From Blastococcus sp. TF02A-30 (lineage in GTDB: Bacteria; Actinomycetota; Actinomycetes; Mycobacteriales; Geodermatophilaceae): 64,000 nt of DNA. Where the stretch lies: the NCBI RefSeq assembly GCF_003319185.1, contig NZ_QOHJ01000001.1, positions 827,419-891,418 on the forward strand, in the 5' to 3' direction. Below are positions 46,744 through 57,998 of the stretch, in pieces (position 1 is the first letter of the stretch; each line of letters opens with the position of its first letter). The notes beneath the pieces were generated by a model. The model did not search any database. It saw only the letters and a list, made by a program, of their open reading frames with translations, and was not told where the DNA came from. Position numbers and translations under genes: made by a program.

Positions 46744-48378
46744 TCAGAGCCCGAGTGCCGCCGACATCTCCGCACGCAGCTGGTCCAGCTCGTCCTCGCC
46801 GCGGCCGCGAGCCGCGATCAGCCCCGCGTCGTCGTGGACCGGCACCACCGACTCGAGGTAGGCCTTGAGCTTGGGTTCGGTGCCCGAGGGCCGCACGATC
46901 ACGCGCACGCCGTCCCCGAGGAGCCGGACCGCGTCGACCGACGGCGTCTGCTCCGCCAGGTCGGCGAAGGCGACCGGCCGCCCCAGCAACGTCGCGGGCG
47001 GCGCCGAGCGCAGCCGGGCCATCGCGTCGGAGATCAGCGTCAGGTCCTCGACGCGCACCGACAGCTGCCCGGTCACGAACAACCCGTGCTCGCGGGCCAG
47101 CTCGTCCAGCCGGTCCAGCAGCGTCCGCCCCGAGGCCTTCAGCTCCGCGGCCAGGAGCGCCACGGCCAGCGCGGCCGAGATGCCGTCCTTGTCCCGCGCC
47201 ACCGACGGCGCCACCGAGTAGCCGAGCGCCTCCTCGTACCCGTACACCAGCGGCGCCTCGGGCGAGCCCGCGCGCATGATCCACTTGAAGCCGGTCGGGG
47301 TCTCCGCCGACGGCGCCCCGTGCGCGGCCGCGACCACGTGCATCAGCGAGCCGCTCACCAGGGACGAGGCGTACGTCCCGCGCACTCCGCGCCGCAGCAG
47401 CCAGTCGGCCAGCAGCGCGCCGACCTCGTCACCGGTCAGCTGCCGCCCACCGCACACCACGGCGCAGCGATCGGCGTCCGGGTCCTCGGCGATCGCCACG
47501 TCCGCGCCCACGCGGGGCGCCAGCGCCTTGAGCAGGTCGGTCGCCCCGGGCTCCTCGGGGTTGGGGAAGGCCACGGTGCGGAAGGTCGGGTCGGGCTCGT
47601 CCTGCTCCGGCACGCTCACCGGCCGGGCCAGGCCCGCCGCCTCGAACACCGCGCGCGTCGTCTCCGCACCCACGCCGTGCATCGCCGTGTAGGCGACGAC
47701 CAGTTCGCCGCGAGAGGCCACCCGCGTCGGCTCCAGCGCGGCGACGACGGCGGCCACGTAGTCGTCGACGACGTCGTCGCCGAGCGTGACCCAGTCGTCG
47801 GAGAGCTGGACGTCCCGGGGGGCGCCGACTGCGGCGATCGCGGCCTCGATCTCCCGGTCGGCCGGCGGCACCAGCTGCGCGCCGTCGCCGAGGTAGACCT
47901 TGTAACCGTTGTCGTCGGGCGGGTTGTGGCTGGCCGTCACCATGATCCCGGCGACGCAGCCGAGGTGGCGGACGGCGAAGGACAGCACCGGCGTGGGCAG
48001 CGCCCGGGGCATCACCTGCACCGCGAACCCGGCCGCGGACAGGACGGCCGCGGAGATCCGGGCGAACTCGTCGGAGCGACGGCGGGCGTCGAAGCCGATG
48101 ACGATGCCTCCGCCCGCGGATCCCGAGCCGGACAGCCACGCGCCCAGCCCTGCGGCGGCACGGGTGACGACGGCGGCGTTCATCCCGGCCGGTCCGGCGC
48201 GCAGCGGACCGCGCAGCCCCGCCGTCCCGAACGTCAGCGGGCCGGCGAACCGGCGGCCGAGCTCGGCGACGTCCCCGGACTCGACCAGCGCGAGGATCTC
48301 CGCGGCGTCACCGGCGTGCGCGTCCGCCTCGGCCCAGGCGCGGGCGGTGGCGAGGAGCTGGTCGGGCGCAGCCGTCAC
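46744..48378 (-). CDS. Phospho-sugar mutase (PMM/PGM family), probable phosphopentomutase
   Basis: The 544-residue alpha-D-phosphohexomutase shows [20 protein letters not shown], the phosphoserine loop [16 protein letters not shown], the metal loop EDPDADRCA, the sugar-specificity loop [10 protein letters not shown] and the phosphate-binding [11 protein letters not shown]. Mycobacterial orthologues are named PmmB. Its GTG start overlaps the stop of purine nucleoside phosphorylase. That coupling, and the PGM2-like length, suggest it converts ribose-1-phosphate and deoxyribose-1-phosphate to the 5-phosphates. No separate deoB is present in the window. Mannose- or glucose-phosphate mutase activity remains possible. 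Confidence 0.88.
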   Translation of the reverse strand: MTAAPDQLLATARAWAEADAHAGDAAEILALVESGDVAELGRRFAGPLTFGTAGLRGPLRAGPAGMNAAVVTRAAAGLGAWLSGSGSAGGGIVIGFDARRRSDEFARISAAVLSAAGFAVQVMPRALPTPVLSFAVRHLGCVAGIMVTASHNPPDDNGYKVYLGDGAQLVPPADREIEAAIAAVGAPRDVQLSDDWVTLGDDVVDDYVAAVVAALEPTRVASRGELVVAYTAMHGVGAETTRAVFEAAGLARPVSVPEQDEPDPTFRTVAFPNPEEPGATDLLKALAPRVGADVAIAEDPDADRCAVVCGGRQLTGDEVGALLADWLLRRGVRGTYASSLVSGSLMHVVAAAHGAPSAETPTGFKWIMRAGSPEAPLVYGYEEALGYSVAPSVARDKDGISAALAVALLAAELKASGRTLLDRLDELAREHGLFVTGQLSVRVEDLTLISDAMARLRSAPPATLLGRPVAFADLAEQTPSVDAVRLLGDGVRVIVRPSGTEPKLKAYLESVVPVHDDAGLIAARGRGEDELDQLRAEMSAALGL

Positions 48379-49184
48379 GGGAGCCGGCCGATGAACTGCA
48401 CGAGGAACTCACCCAGCCGCCCGGCGGCCTCGCGACCCGCGGCCAGCACCTCCTCGTGGTCGAGCTTCTCGCCGGTGATGCCGGCGGCCGCGTTGGTCAC
48501 CATCGACAGGCCCACGACCTCGACGCCCGCGGCCCGCGCCGCGATCGCCTCCAGCGCCGTCGACATGCCCACCAGGTCGGCGCCGAGCGTCCGCAGCATC
48601 CGGATCTCGGCCGGCGTCTCGTAGTGCGGGCCCGGCAGCTGGGCGTAGACGCCCTCGGCGAGCGACGGGTCCAGCTCGCGCGCGAGCGCGCGCAGCCGCG
48701 AGGAGTAGAGGTCGGTCAGGTCGACGAAGTTCGCGCCGACCAGCGGGGAGCGCGCGGTGAGGTTGAGGTGGTCGGAGATCAGCACCGCCTGGCCCACCCG
48801 GTGCTGCGGGTCCAGCCCACCGGCCGCGTTGGTGAGGACCACGGTCTTCACGCCCGCCGCCGCGGCGGTGCGGACTCCGTGCACGACCGGGTCGATGCCG
48901 CGGCCCTCGTAGAAGTGGGTGCGCCCGAGGAAGAGCAGCACCTTGCGGTCGTCCACCCGCACCGAGCGGATGGAGCCGCCGTGGCCGACGGCCGTGGGGG
49001 CGGCGAAGCCGGGGAGGTCGCCGATGGCGACGGTCGACTCCGGCTCACCGAACGCCTCGGCGGCCGGCGCCCAGCCGGAGCCCATGACGACGGCGACGTC
49101 GTGCGGGCCGCCGACGGTGCGTGCCAGCTCCTCGGCGGCGAGGGTGGCGAGGGTCTGCGGGTCGGTTCCGGGGGGCTGGCTCAC
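48375..49184 (-). CDS. Purine-nucleoside phosphorylase (trimeric type)
   Basis: The 269-residue enzyme splits inosine or guanosine with phosphate to the base and ribose-1-phosphate. Motifs of the trimeric PNP class are [39 protein letters not shown] and [41 protein letters not shown] box lies 6 nt before the GTG, suggesting a leaderless transcript. It overlaps the phospho-sugar mutase gene by four bases, so the sugar phosphate product can pass to the next enzyme. Confidence 0.95.
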   Translation of the reverse strand: MSQPPGTDPQTLATLAAEELARTVGGPHDVAVVMGSGWAPAAEAFGEPESTVAIGDLPGFAAPTAVGHGGSIRSVRVDDRKVLLFLGRTHFYEGRGIDPVVHGVRTAAAAGVKTVVLTNAAGGLDPQHRVGQAVLISDHLNLTARSPLVGANFVDLTDLYSSRLRALARELDPSLAEGVYAQLPGPHYETPAEIRMLRTLGADLVGMSTALEAIAARAAGVEVVGLSMVTNAAAGITGEKLDHEEVLAAGREAAGRLGEFLVQFIGRLP

Positions 49185-49190
49185 GCAGGG

Positions 49191-49196
49191 ACGCTA
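49191..49196 (-). promoter_or_regulatory. -10-like box for purine nucleoside phosphorylase
   Basis: On the minus strand TAGCGT lies 6 nt before the GTG start with no ribosome binding site between. Confidence 0.45.
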
Positions 49197-49237
49197 ACGC
49201 AGACGACACCGGACGACGCCGAGGCGATACTCCGGCG

Positions 49238-49798
49238 GTGCCCTCCCTGCCCTCCGCAGAGCAGCCGACCCTGACCGGCCCGCGGGTGCGGCTGCGCCCC
49301 TGGCGGCCGGACGACGTCGACGCCGTGCTCGCCGCCTGCCAGGACCCCGAGGTCCAGCGCTGGACGACGGTCCCGGTGCCCTACCGCCGGGAGGACGCCG
49401 AGGCGTTCGTGCTCGAGGTCGCCCCGTCGGCCGCCGAGCGGGGCGGCGCGCTCTTCGCCGTCGAGTTTCGCGACGGCGGTCCGCTCGTCGGCAGCATGTC
49501 GCTGCTGGCGCTGCGCGAGGGCGTGGCGAGCATCGGCTACTGGACCGCGGTCGAGCACCGGGGCCGGGGGTACACGGGCGAGGCGCTGCGGGTCCTCGCC
49601 ACCCACCTGCTGGACCGGCCCGACGTCCGCCGGGTCGAGCTGGTCGCCGACGTGCGCAACACCGCCTCGTGCCGCACCGCGGAGAGCGCCGGGTTCGTCC
49701 GCGAGGGCGTGCTGCGGCGGCGCTCGGTGCACCGGGGCCAGGAGGTCGACGACGTCATGTACTCGCTGCTGCCCGACGACCCGCGGCCGGCCCGCTGA
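49238..49798 (+). CDS. GNAT acetyltransferase (RimJ/RimL-like)
   Basis: The 186-residue protein begins with the RimJ-like entry VRLRPWRPDDVDAVLAACQDPEVQRW. It has the acetyl-CoA loop as TAVEHRGRGYTGEAL, then ADVRNTASCRTAESAGFVREGVLR. This subgroup acetylates protein N-termini or small molecules; the substrate is unknown. The GTG at 49238 lies 6 nt after GATACT. Confidence 0.85.
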   Translation: MPSLPSAEQPTLTGPRVRLRPWRPDDVDAVLAACQDPEVQRWTTVPVPYRREDAEAFVLEVAPSAAERGGALFAVEFRDGGPLVGSMSLLALREGVASIGYWTAVEHRGRGYTGEALRVLATHLLDRPDVRRVELVADVRNTASCRTAESAGFVREGVLRRRSVHRGQEVDDVMYSLLPDDPRPAR

Positions 49799-49861
49799 CC
49801 TGGGCGTTCCTCCGGGCGGGTGACGGGCCGATCTCGCCCGGTGGGCCGCGCCGATCCTCCC

Positions 49862-49867
49862 TAGACT
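49862..49867 (+). promoter_or_regulatory. -10-like box for carboxylate-amine ligase gene (leaderless)
   Basis: TAGACT lies exactly 7 nt before the GTG start at 49875. A GGAG in the spacer is too close to serve as ribosome binding site. Confidence 0.45.
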
Positions 49868-49874
49868 TCCGGAG

Positions 49875-51047
49875 GTGGAGATCCCTTTCCGCTCCTCCGA
49901 GCGCGCCAGCCTGGGCGTGGAGTGGGAGCTGCAGCTCGTCGACCGCGAGACGCGCGAGCTGACCGCCGGCGCCGTCGAGATCCTGGAGGAGCTGCGGCCC
50001 GAGGGCGCCGAGGAGCACCCCAAGGCCAAGCACGAGCTGCTGCAGTCGACCGTCGAGATCATCACCGGGGTCTGCACCACGGTCGCCGAGGCGAAGGCCG
50101 ACCTCGCCGGCACGCTGGCCGAGGTGGTGGCCGCAGCCGACCGGCGGGGGCTCGGGGTGATGTGCGCGGGCAGCCACCCGTTCACCCGCTGGGACTCGCA
50201 GGAGATCTCGCCCAAGGAGCGCTACCTCGAGCTGGTCGAGCGGATGCAGTGGCTGGCCCGCCGGCTGCAGATCTTCGGCGTCCACGTGCACGTCGGCGTC
50301 CGCTCACCGGACAAGATCATCCCCATCGTCAACGCGCTGACCCAGTACCTGCCGCACCTGCTCGCGCTGTCGGCGTCCTCACCCTTCTGGTCCGGCTGCG
50401 ACACCGGGCTGGCCTCGGCCCGCACCAAGGTCTTCGAGGGCATGCCCACCGGCGGGCTGCCGCACCAGCTCGCCGACTGGGCCGAGTTCGAGGAGTACAT
50501 GGACACGCTCATCCGCACGGGCGCGATCCAGAGCGTCCGCGAGGTGTGGTGGGACGTCCGGCCGCACCCCGACTTCGGCACCGTCGAGCTGCGCATCTGC
50601 GACGGGCTGCCGACCCTCGACGAGATCGGGGCCGTCGCCGCCCTGGCGCAGTGCCTCGTCGAGCAGTTCGACACCCAGCTCGACCGCGGCTACACGCTCC
50701 CCACGCCGGCCGAGTGGGTGATCCGGGAGAACAAGTGGCGTGCGGTCCGCTGGGGCCTCGACGCCGACATCGTGGTCGACGAGAAGGGCACCGTCCGGCC
50801 GGTCCGGCAGGCGATCCTGGACCTGGTCGAGGAGCTCACCCCGACGGCGAAGCGGCTGGGCTGCGAGGCCGAGCTCGCCGACGTCGTCCGGATCGTCGAG
50901 CTGGGCGCCTCCTACCAGCGGCAGCGCGCCGTCGCCGCCGCGCACGACGGCGACCTGACCGCCGTCGTCGACAGCCTGCTGGCCGAGCTGCGCGACGGTC
51001 TCCCCGCTGCCGGACCCGCCGGCGACGCCGGGGGGCACGCGGCGTGA
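49875..51047 (+). CDS. YbdK-type carboxylate-amine ligase (glutamate-cysteine ligase family 2)
   Basis: The 390-residue ATP-grasp-like enzyme belongs to GCS2. Motifs are SLGVEWELQLVD, KHELLQSTVEIITGVC, GSHPFTRWD, GVHVHVGVRSPDK and WWDVRPHPDFGTVELRICDG, the YbdK set. YbdK enzymes have weak glutamate-cysteine ligase activity in vitro and an unclear physiological substrate. EgtA of ergothioneine synthesis belongs to the same superfamily, but no other egt genes are near. It overlaps the amidohydrolase gene by four bases (GTGA), so the pair may make and cleave an amide bond. Confidence 0.85.
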   Translation: MEIPFRSSERASLGVEWELQLVDRETRELTAGAVEILEELRPEGAEEHPKAKHELLQSTVEIITGVCTTVAEAKADLAGTLAEVVAAADRRGLGVMCAGSHPFTRWDSQEISPKERYLELVERMQWLARRLQIFGVHVHVGVRSPDKIIPIVNALTQYLPHLLALSASSPFWSGCDTGLASARTKVFEGMPTGGLPHQLADWAEFEEYMDTLIRTGAIQSVREVWWDVRPHPDFGTVELRICDGLPTLDEIGAVAALAQCLVEQFDTQLDRGYTLPTPAEWVIRENKWRAVRWGLDADIVVDEKGTVRPVRQAILDLVEELTPTAKRLGCEAELADVVRIVELGASYQRQRAVAAAHDGDLTAVVDSLLAELRDGLPAAGPAGDAGGHAA

Positions 51048-52348
51048 ACCCCGTCGTCGAGAAGGTGGGGGCGGGCGTCGACGAGTGGGTCCGCGCCCAC
51101 ACCCCGCAGCTGATCGCCACCCGCCGGCACCTGCACGCCCATCCCGAGCTGGCCTTCGCCGAGTTCGAGACGACGTCCTTCCTCGAGCAGCGGCTGCGCG
51201 CGCACGGGCTCGCGCCCCGGCGCCTGCCGACCGGCACCGGGCTGGTCTGCGAGGTGGGGTCGGGGGAGCCGACCGTCGTCCTGCGCGCCGACATCGACGC
51301 GCTGCCCCTGGCCGACCTCAAGAACGTCCCGTACGCCTCCAACCGCGAGGGGCTGTGCCACGCCTGCGGGCACGACGTGCACACGACCGTGCTGCTCGGC
51401 GTGCTCATCGCGCTGGCCGAGCTCGGTGGCTTCCCCGGCACCGTGCGCGGCGTCTTCCAGCCCGCCGAGGAGACGCTGCCCGGCGGCGCCTCGGAGGTGG
51501 TCGCCTCCGGCGTCCTCGACGGGGCCACGCGGGCGTTCGCGCTGCACTGCGACCCGTCGGTCCCGGCCGGCAAGGTGGGGCTGCGCACCGGCGCGATCAC
51601 CGCCGCCTGCGACCGGCTCGACGTCACGCTGATCGGGCCGGGCGGGCACACCGCCCGCCCGCAGCTCACCGTCGACCTGGTCGACGCCCTCGGCCGGCTG
51701 ATCACCGACCTGCCCGCCCTGCTGTCGCGGCAGGTGGACCCGCGCGCGGGGATGTCGCTGGTGTGGGGCGCGGTCAACGCCGGCATCGCCGCCAACGCCA
51801 TCCCGCAGCGCGGCCACCTGCGGGGCACCGTCCGCATCCTGGACCGCGACACCTGGAAGGACGCCGAGGACCTGCTGCGCTCGCTGGTCGAGCGGGTGGC
51901 CGCCACCACCGGCGCCGATGTCGAGGTCGACTACGTCCGCGGGGTGCCACCCGTGGTCAACGACCCGCGCTCGGTCGCGCTGCTGCGCTCGGCCGCGCTG
52001 CAGACCGTGGGCACCGAGGGCCTGGTCCTCTCGCCGCAGAGCATGGGCGGGGAGGACTTCGGCTGGTTCGCCGACGTCATGCCGATCGCGCTGGCCCGCC
52101 TGGGCACCCACGGCGGTGGCGCGCCGCTCGACCTGCACCGGGGCACCTTCGACGTCGACGAGCGGGCCATCGGCGTCGGCGTGCGGCTCATGGCGCGCAC
52201 CGCGCTGCACGCGCTGGAGGCCGATGCGGGACCCACCCGCACGGGCAAACGCGCCCCCGGGGACACTTCTGCCCGACGTGCCGTCGACGAGAGGCGGGAA
52301 CCCGACGATGAGTTCCACCGACCAGACCAGCAGTCCCGAGAAGGCTGA
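51044..52348 (+). CDS. M20-family amidohydrolase
   Basis: The 434-residue zinc hydrolase of the M20D type removes acyl groups from amino acids or cleaves related amides. Metal-binding motifs are RRHLHAHPELAFAEFET, RADIDALPL, CHACGHDVHTTVLLG, QPAEETLPGGA and SMGGEDFGWF. The mycobacterial counterpart is AmiB1. The body ends near residue 395. The last 40 residues (ADAGPTRTGKRAPGDTS onward) look like read-through of former intergenic DNA and run 41 bp into mutA, covering the mutA ribosome binding site. The start overlaps the ligase gene. Confidence 0.9.
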   Translation: MNPVVEKVGAGVDEWVRAHTPQLIATRRHLHAHPELAFAEFETTSFLEQRLRAHGLAPRRLPTGTGLVCEVGSGEPTVVLRADIDALPLADLKNVPYASNREGLCHACGHDVHTTVLLGVLIALAELGGFPGTVRGVFQPAEETLPGGASEVVASGVLDGATRAFALHCDPSVPAGKVGLRTGAITAACDRLDVTLIGPGGHTARPQLTVDLVDALGRLITDLPALLSRQVDPRAGMSLVWGAVNAGIAANAIPQRGHLRGTVRILDRDTWKDAEDLLRSLVERVAATTGADVEVDYVRGVPPVVNDPRSVALLRSAALQTVGTEGLVLSPQSMGGEDFGWFADVMPIALARLGTHGGGAPLDLHRGTFDVDERAIGVGVRLMARTALHALEADAGPTRTGKRAPGDTSARRAVDERREPDDEFHRPDQQSREG

Positions 52349-54235
52349 CGCCGAGGTCCCGGCCGAGCACGCGGTCCCCGAGGACCTGCGGCTCGCCGGG
52401 GAGTTCCCCGCGGTGACCCGCGACGAGTGGCGGGAGCTGGTCGCCGGCGTGCTCCGCAAGGCCGGCCGCGAGAACCTGCCCGACCCGGTCGAGGACGCGC
52501 TGCGCGTGGCCGTCGCCCCCGGCGTGACCGTGGCCCCGCTCTACACCGCGGAGGACGCCGGCGACCTGCCGCGCGCCGTCGGCGTGCCGGGGCTGCCGCC
52601 GTTCGTCCGGGGCGCCCGGCCCGGGGGCGATCCGGCGGGATCGGCCGAGGTGACCGCCGCCGGTGGCGCCGAGGGCGGCGCGCCCGGCGGCTGGGACGTC
52701 CGGCAGCGGCACGCCCACCCGGACGTCGAGGTCACCCGCGAGGCGATCGCCGCCGACCTGGAGAACGGCGTCACCTCGCTGTGGCTGGTCGTCGGCGAGG
52801 GCGCCGTCCCGGTCGACCGGCTGGGCGACGTGCTCTCCGACGTGCTGCTCGACCTGGCCCCGGTGACCGTCGAGGGCGGCGAGGCCGCGGCCACCGCCTT
52901 CCTCGACCTGGTCGAGGGCCGCACCGACCTGGCCCCCGGCAGCAGCCTCGGCCTCGACCCGCTCGGCGTGCACGCCGCCTCCGGCCGGTCGCAGGACCTG
53001 TCCGGCCTGGCCGACGTCGCCCGTCGTGCCGCCGGCCACGCCGGGATGCGCGCCGTCGTCGTGGACGCGACCGTCTTCCACGACGCCGGCGCCTCGGCCG
53101 TCGAGGAGCTCGGCTGCTCGCTGGCAGCGGGCGTGGCCTACCTGCGGGCGCTCACCGACGGCGGGTTGCCCGTCGACAAGGCCTTCGGCCAGCTGGAGTT
53201 CCGCTACGCGGCGACCGCCGACCAGTTCACGACGATCGCCGCGCTGCGCGCCGCCCGCCGGCTGTGGGACCGCGTCGGCGAGGTCAGCGGCGCCTCGCCC
53301 GAGGCCCGCGCCCAGCGCCAGCTCGCCGTCACCTCCTCGGTGATGACGACGAAGCGCGACCCCTGGGTCAACATGCTGCGGACCACGGTCGCCTGCTTCG
53401 CCGCCGGGGTGGGCGGCGCCGACGTCGTCACCGTGCAGCCGTTCGACGCCGCACTCGGCCTGCCGGACTCCTTCTCCCGGCGGATCGCCCGCAACACGCA
53501 GAACCTGCTGGTCGAGGAGGGCCACCTGGCCCGCGTCCTCGACCCCGCCGGCGGCTCCTGGTACGTCGAGTCGCTGACCGACGCGCTGGCCGAGGCCGCC
53601 TGGGAGTGGTTCACCGAGATCGAGAAGAACGGCGGCCTGGTCGCGGCGCTCGACTCCGGCCTGGTGCGCGAGCGGATCGGCGCCGCGTGGGACGAGCGCG
53701 CCGCCCGGCTGGCCACGCGCGCGGACGCCATCACCGGCGTCAGCGAGTTCCCGAACCTGGCGGAGAAGCTGCCCGAGCGGCAGCCCGCCGCGGACCTGCA
53801 CCCGAGCGGCGGTCTGCCGCGGGTGCGCGCGGCGCAGGAGTTCGAGGCGCTGCGCGACGCCGCCGACGCCGTGGGGGAGCGGCCGGCGGTCTACCTCGCC
53901 ACCATCGGCCCGATCGCCAGGCACACCGCGCGGGCAGCCTTCGCCGGCAACCTGTTCCAGGCCGGTGGTCTGGCCACGCCGTCCGGCGACGGCGCCGCCG
54001 GGCTGGCCGACGCCGGCACGACGGTGGCCTGCATCTGCGGCACCGACAAGGACTACGCCGCCGAGGCGGCGGGCCTGGTCCGCGAGCTGAAGGACGCCGG
54101 CGCCACGCAGGTGTGGCTGGCCGGCAAGCCGGACCTGGCCGTCGACGGCGTCGACGGGTACGTCTTCACCGGGTGCGACGCCCTCGCGGCGCTGCGGACC
54201 GTGCACGCGGAGCTGGGCATCGGAGGAGTTCAGGC

Positions 54236-54239
<4 letters not shown>
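52308..54239 (+). CDS. mutA: Methylmalonyl-CoA mutase small (beta) subunit
   Basis: The 643-residue MutA is the non-catalytic partner of MutB in the heterodimeric mutase. It has the TIM-barrel-like portion ([82 protein letters not shown]). The C-terminal B12-like domain lacks the DxHxxG cobalamin motif, as normal for MutA. The ATG at 52308 has GAGAGG upstream within the preceding gene. It overlaps mutB by four bases. Confidence 0.95.
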
Positions 54240-56442
<2,203 letters not shown>

Positions 56443-56443
<1 letters not shown>

Positions 56444-57417
56444 TGGGGGTCGCCGACCTGGTCGACGGCGTCCTCGCCGCTGACCGGCGGGCCGTCGCGC
56501 GGGCCATCACCCTCGTGGAGTCACGGCGGGCCGACCACCGCGACCGGGCGCAGGAGCTGCTGGTCGAGCTGCTGCCGCACGCCGGGGGCGCGCGGCGGGT
56601 GGGCATCAGCGGCGTGCCCGGCGTCGGGAAGTCGACCTTCATCGACCACCTGGGGGTCACGCTGACCGCGGCCGGCTCCAAGGTGGCGGTGCTCGCCGTC
56701 GACCCGTCGTCGGCGCGCTCGGGTGGCTCCATCCTCGGCGACAAGACGCGGATGGCCCGGCTGGCGGTCGACCCGAACGCCTTCATCCGGCCCTCGCCGA
56801 CGTCGGGCACCCTCGGCGGGGTCGCGCAGGCGACGCGGGAGTCGATGGTGGTGGTCGAGGCGGCCGGCTACGACGTCGTCCTGGTGGAGACCGTCGGTGT
56901 CGGCCAGTCGGAGATCACCGTCGCAGAGATGGTCGACTCGTTCCTCTTCCTGACCCTGGCCCGCACCGGCGATCAGCTGCAGGGGATCAAGCGGGGCATC
57001 CTCGAGATCGCCGACGTCATCGCGGTCAACAAGGCCGACGGCGACGGCGCGCCCGCCGCCAGGAAGGCGGCGCGCGAGCTCGCCGGCGCGATCCGGATGC
57101 TGCGCGGGCACGACGAGGCGTGGACGGTGCCGGTGCTGACCTGCGCCGGGCTCACCGGCGAGGGGCTCGACGAGGTGTGGGCGAAGCTGGTCGAGCACCA
57201 GGACCGCGCCAAGGCCGACGGCCGCTTCGACGAGCGCCGCCGGGCCCAGCAGGTGCGCTGGACCTGGCAGGTGGTCCGCGACGGCCTGGAGCACGCGCTG
57301 CGCTCGCACCCCGGCGTGCGCTCGGCCGCGCCCGAGCTGGAGAAGGCCGTGCTGGCGGGCGAGCTGACCCCCGCGCTGGCGGCCCGGCAGATCCTGGACA
57401 CCTTCCTCGAGGGCTGA
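56443..57417 (+). CDS. meaB: MeaB/ArgK-type GTPase, mutase chaperone
   Basis: The 324-residue G3E-family GTPase protects and reloads methylmalonyl-CoA mutase with adenosylcobalamin. The P-loop is GISGVPGVGKSTF near residue 55. It also has VDPSSARSGGSILGDKTRM, VLVETVGVGQSE and the G4 motif VNKADGD. Its ATG shares a base with the mutB stop, completing a mutA-mutB-meaB module. Older databases call such proteins ArgK or LAO/AO transport kinase, which is a misnomer here. Confidence 0.95.
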
Positions 57418-57427
57418 GCTCCCTCGA
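57407..57427. terminator. Short hairpin between convergent genes
   Basis: TCGAGGG/CCCTCGA forms a perfect 7-bp stem with the meaB stop codon in the loop. It lies between meaB and the leftward cyclotransferase-like gene. Confidence 0.5.
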
Positions 57428-57883
57428 TCAGAACGCGGTGCGGCAGTCCCTGGACCGGAGCTCGCGGACGTAGTCGTCGGGGGCGCCGGCCGCCTCGGCG
57501 GCGTCGGCGATGCCCCCGAGGTGCCGGGCCGAGGGCAGCCCGCCCTCGAACGCGTCGAGCACGTAGACGTAGGCGACGACGTCACCGGCCAGCGTGTGCA
57601 CCCGCAGGTGCAGCCGTCGGTAGAGGCCGTGGTCGGCGCCCTCCCACGCGTCGAGGGCACGCTCGTCGGCCTCGGTGAGGTCGTAGAGCGCGACGAACAC
57701 GCCCGGTGCGTCGTCGTCGGTGGGCACGAGCGTGGCCAGCGCGCCCTCCCAGCCGTACTCCTCCGCGCCGAACGTCAACCGCCAGCCCCTGATCCAGCCG
57801 GTCCCCGTGTGCGGGGACGCCGGGCAGCGGCGCAGCATCTGCGCGGGATCCATGTTCGACCCGTAGGCGGCGTAGAGGCCCAT
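57428..57883 (-). CDS. Gamma-glutamylcyclotransferase-like (GGCT/AIG2 fold) protein
   Basis: The 151-residue protein starts at an ATG with a TAACCT box 8 nt upstream. It begins GLYAAYGSNMDPAQM, the substrate-binding YGSN loop. Further features are FGAEEYGWEGALATLVP, a catalytic-type Glu in DAWEGADHGLYRR, and LHLRVHTLAGDVVAYVYVLD. GGCT-like enzymes release 5-oxoproline from gamma-glutamyl compounds. The true substrate in actinobacteria is unclear. Confidence 0.85.
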   Translation of the reverse strand: MGLYAAYGSNMDPAQMLRRCPASPHTGTGWIRGWRLTFGAEEYGWEGALATLVPTDDDAPGVFVALYDLTEADERALDAWEGADHGLYRRLHLRVHTLAGDVVAYVYVLDAFEGGLPSARHLGGIADAAEAAGAPDDYVRELRSRDCRTAF

Positions 57884-57891
57884 CGCCGCCG

Positions 57892-57897
57892 AGGTTA
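57892..57897 (-). promoter_or_regulatory. -10-like box for the GGCT-like gene
   Basis: On the minus strand TAACCT lies 8 nt before the ATG at 57883, without a ribosome binding site between. Confidence 0.4.
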
Positions 57898-57998
57898 ACC
57901 ACCGGGCCCCTCCAGCCGATGCACCTGTGGGGACGCGCCACACCCCGACCGGGGACAATGGGCCCCGGACCACCTGCACCGCGACGGAGAAGGACCTC

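Noticed and set aside
49875..51047. Ergothioneine synthesis gene egtA
   Set aside because: The motifs fit the YbdK branch of the GCS2 superfamily and no egtB, egtC, egtD or egtE gene is adjacent.
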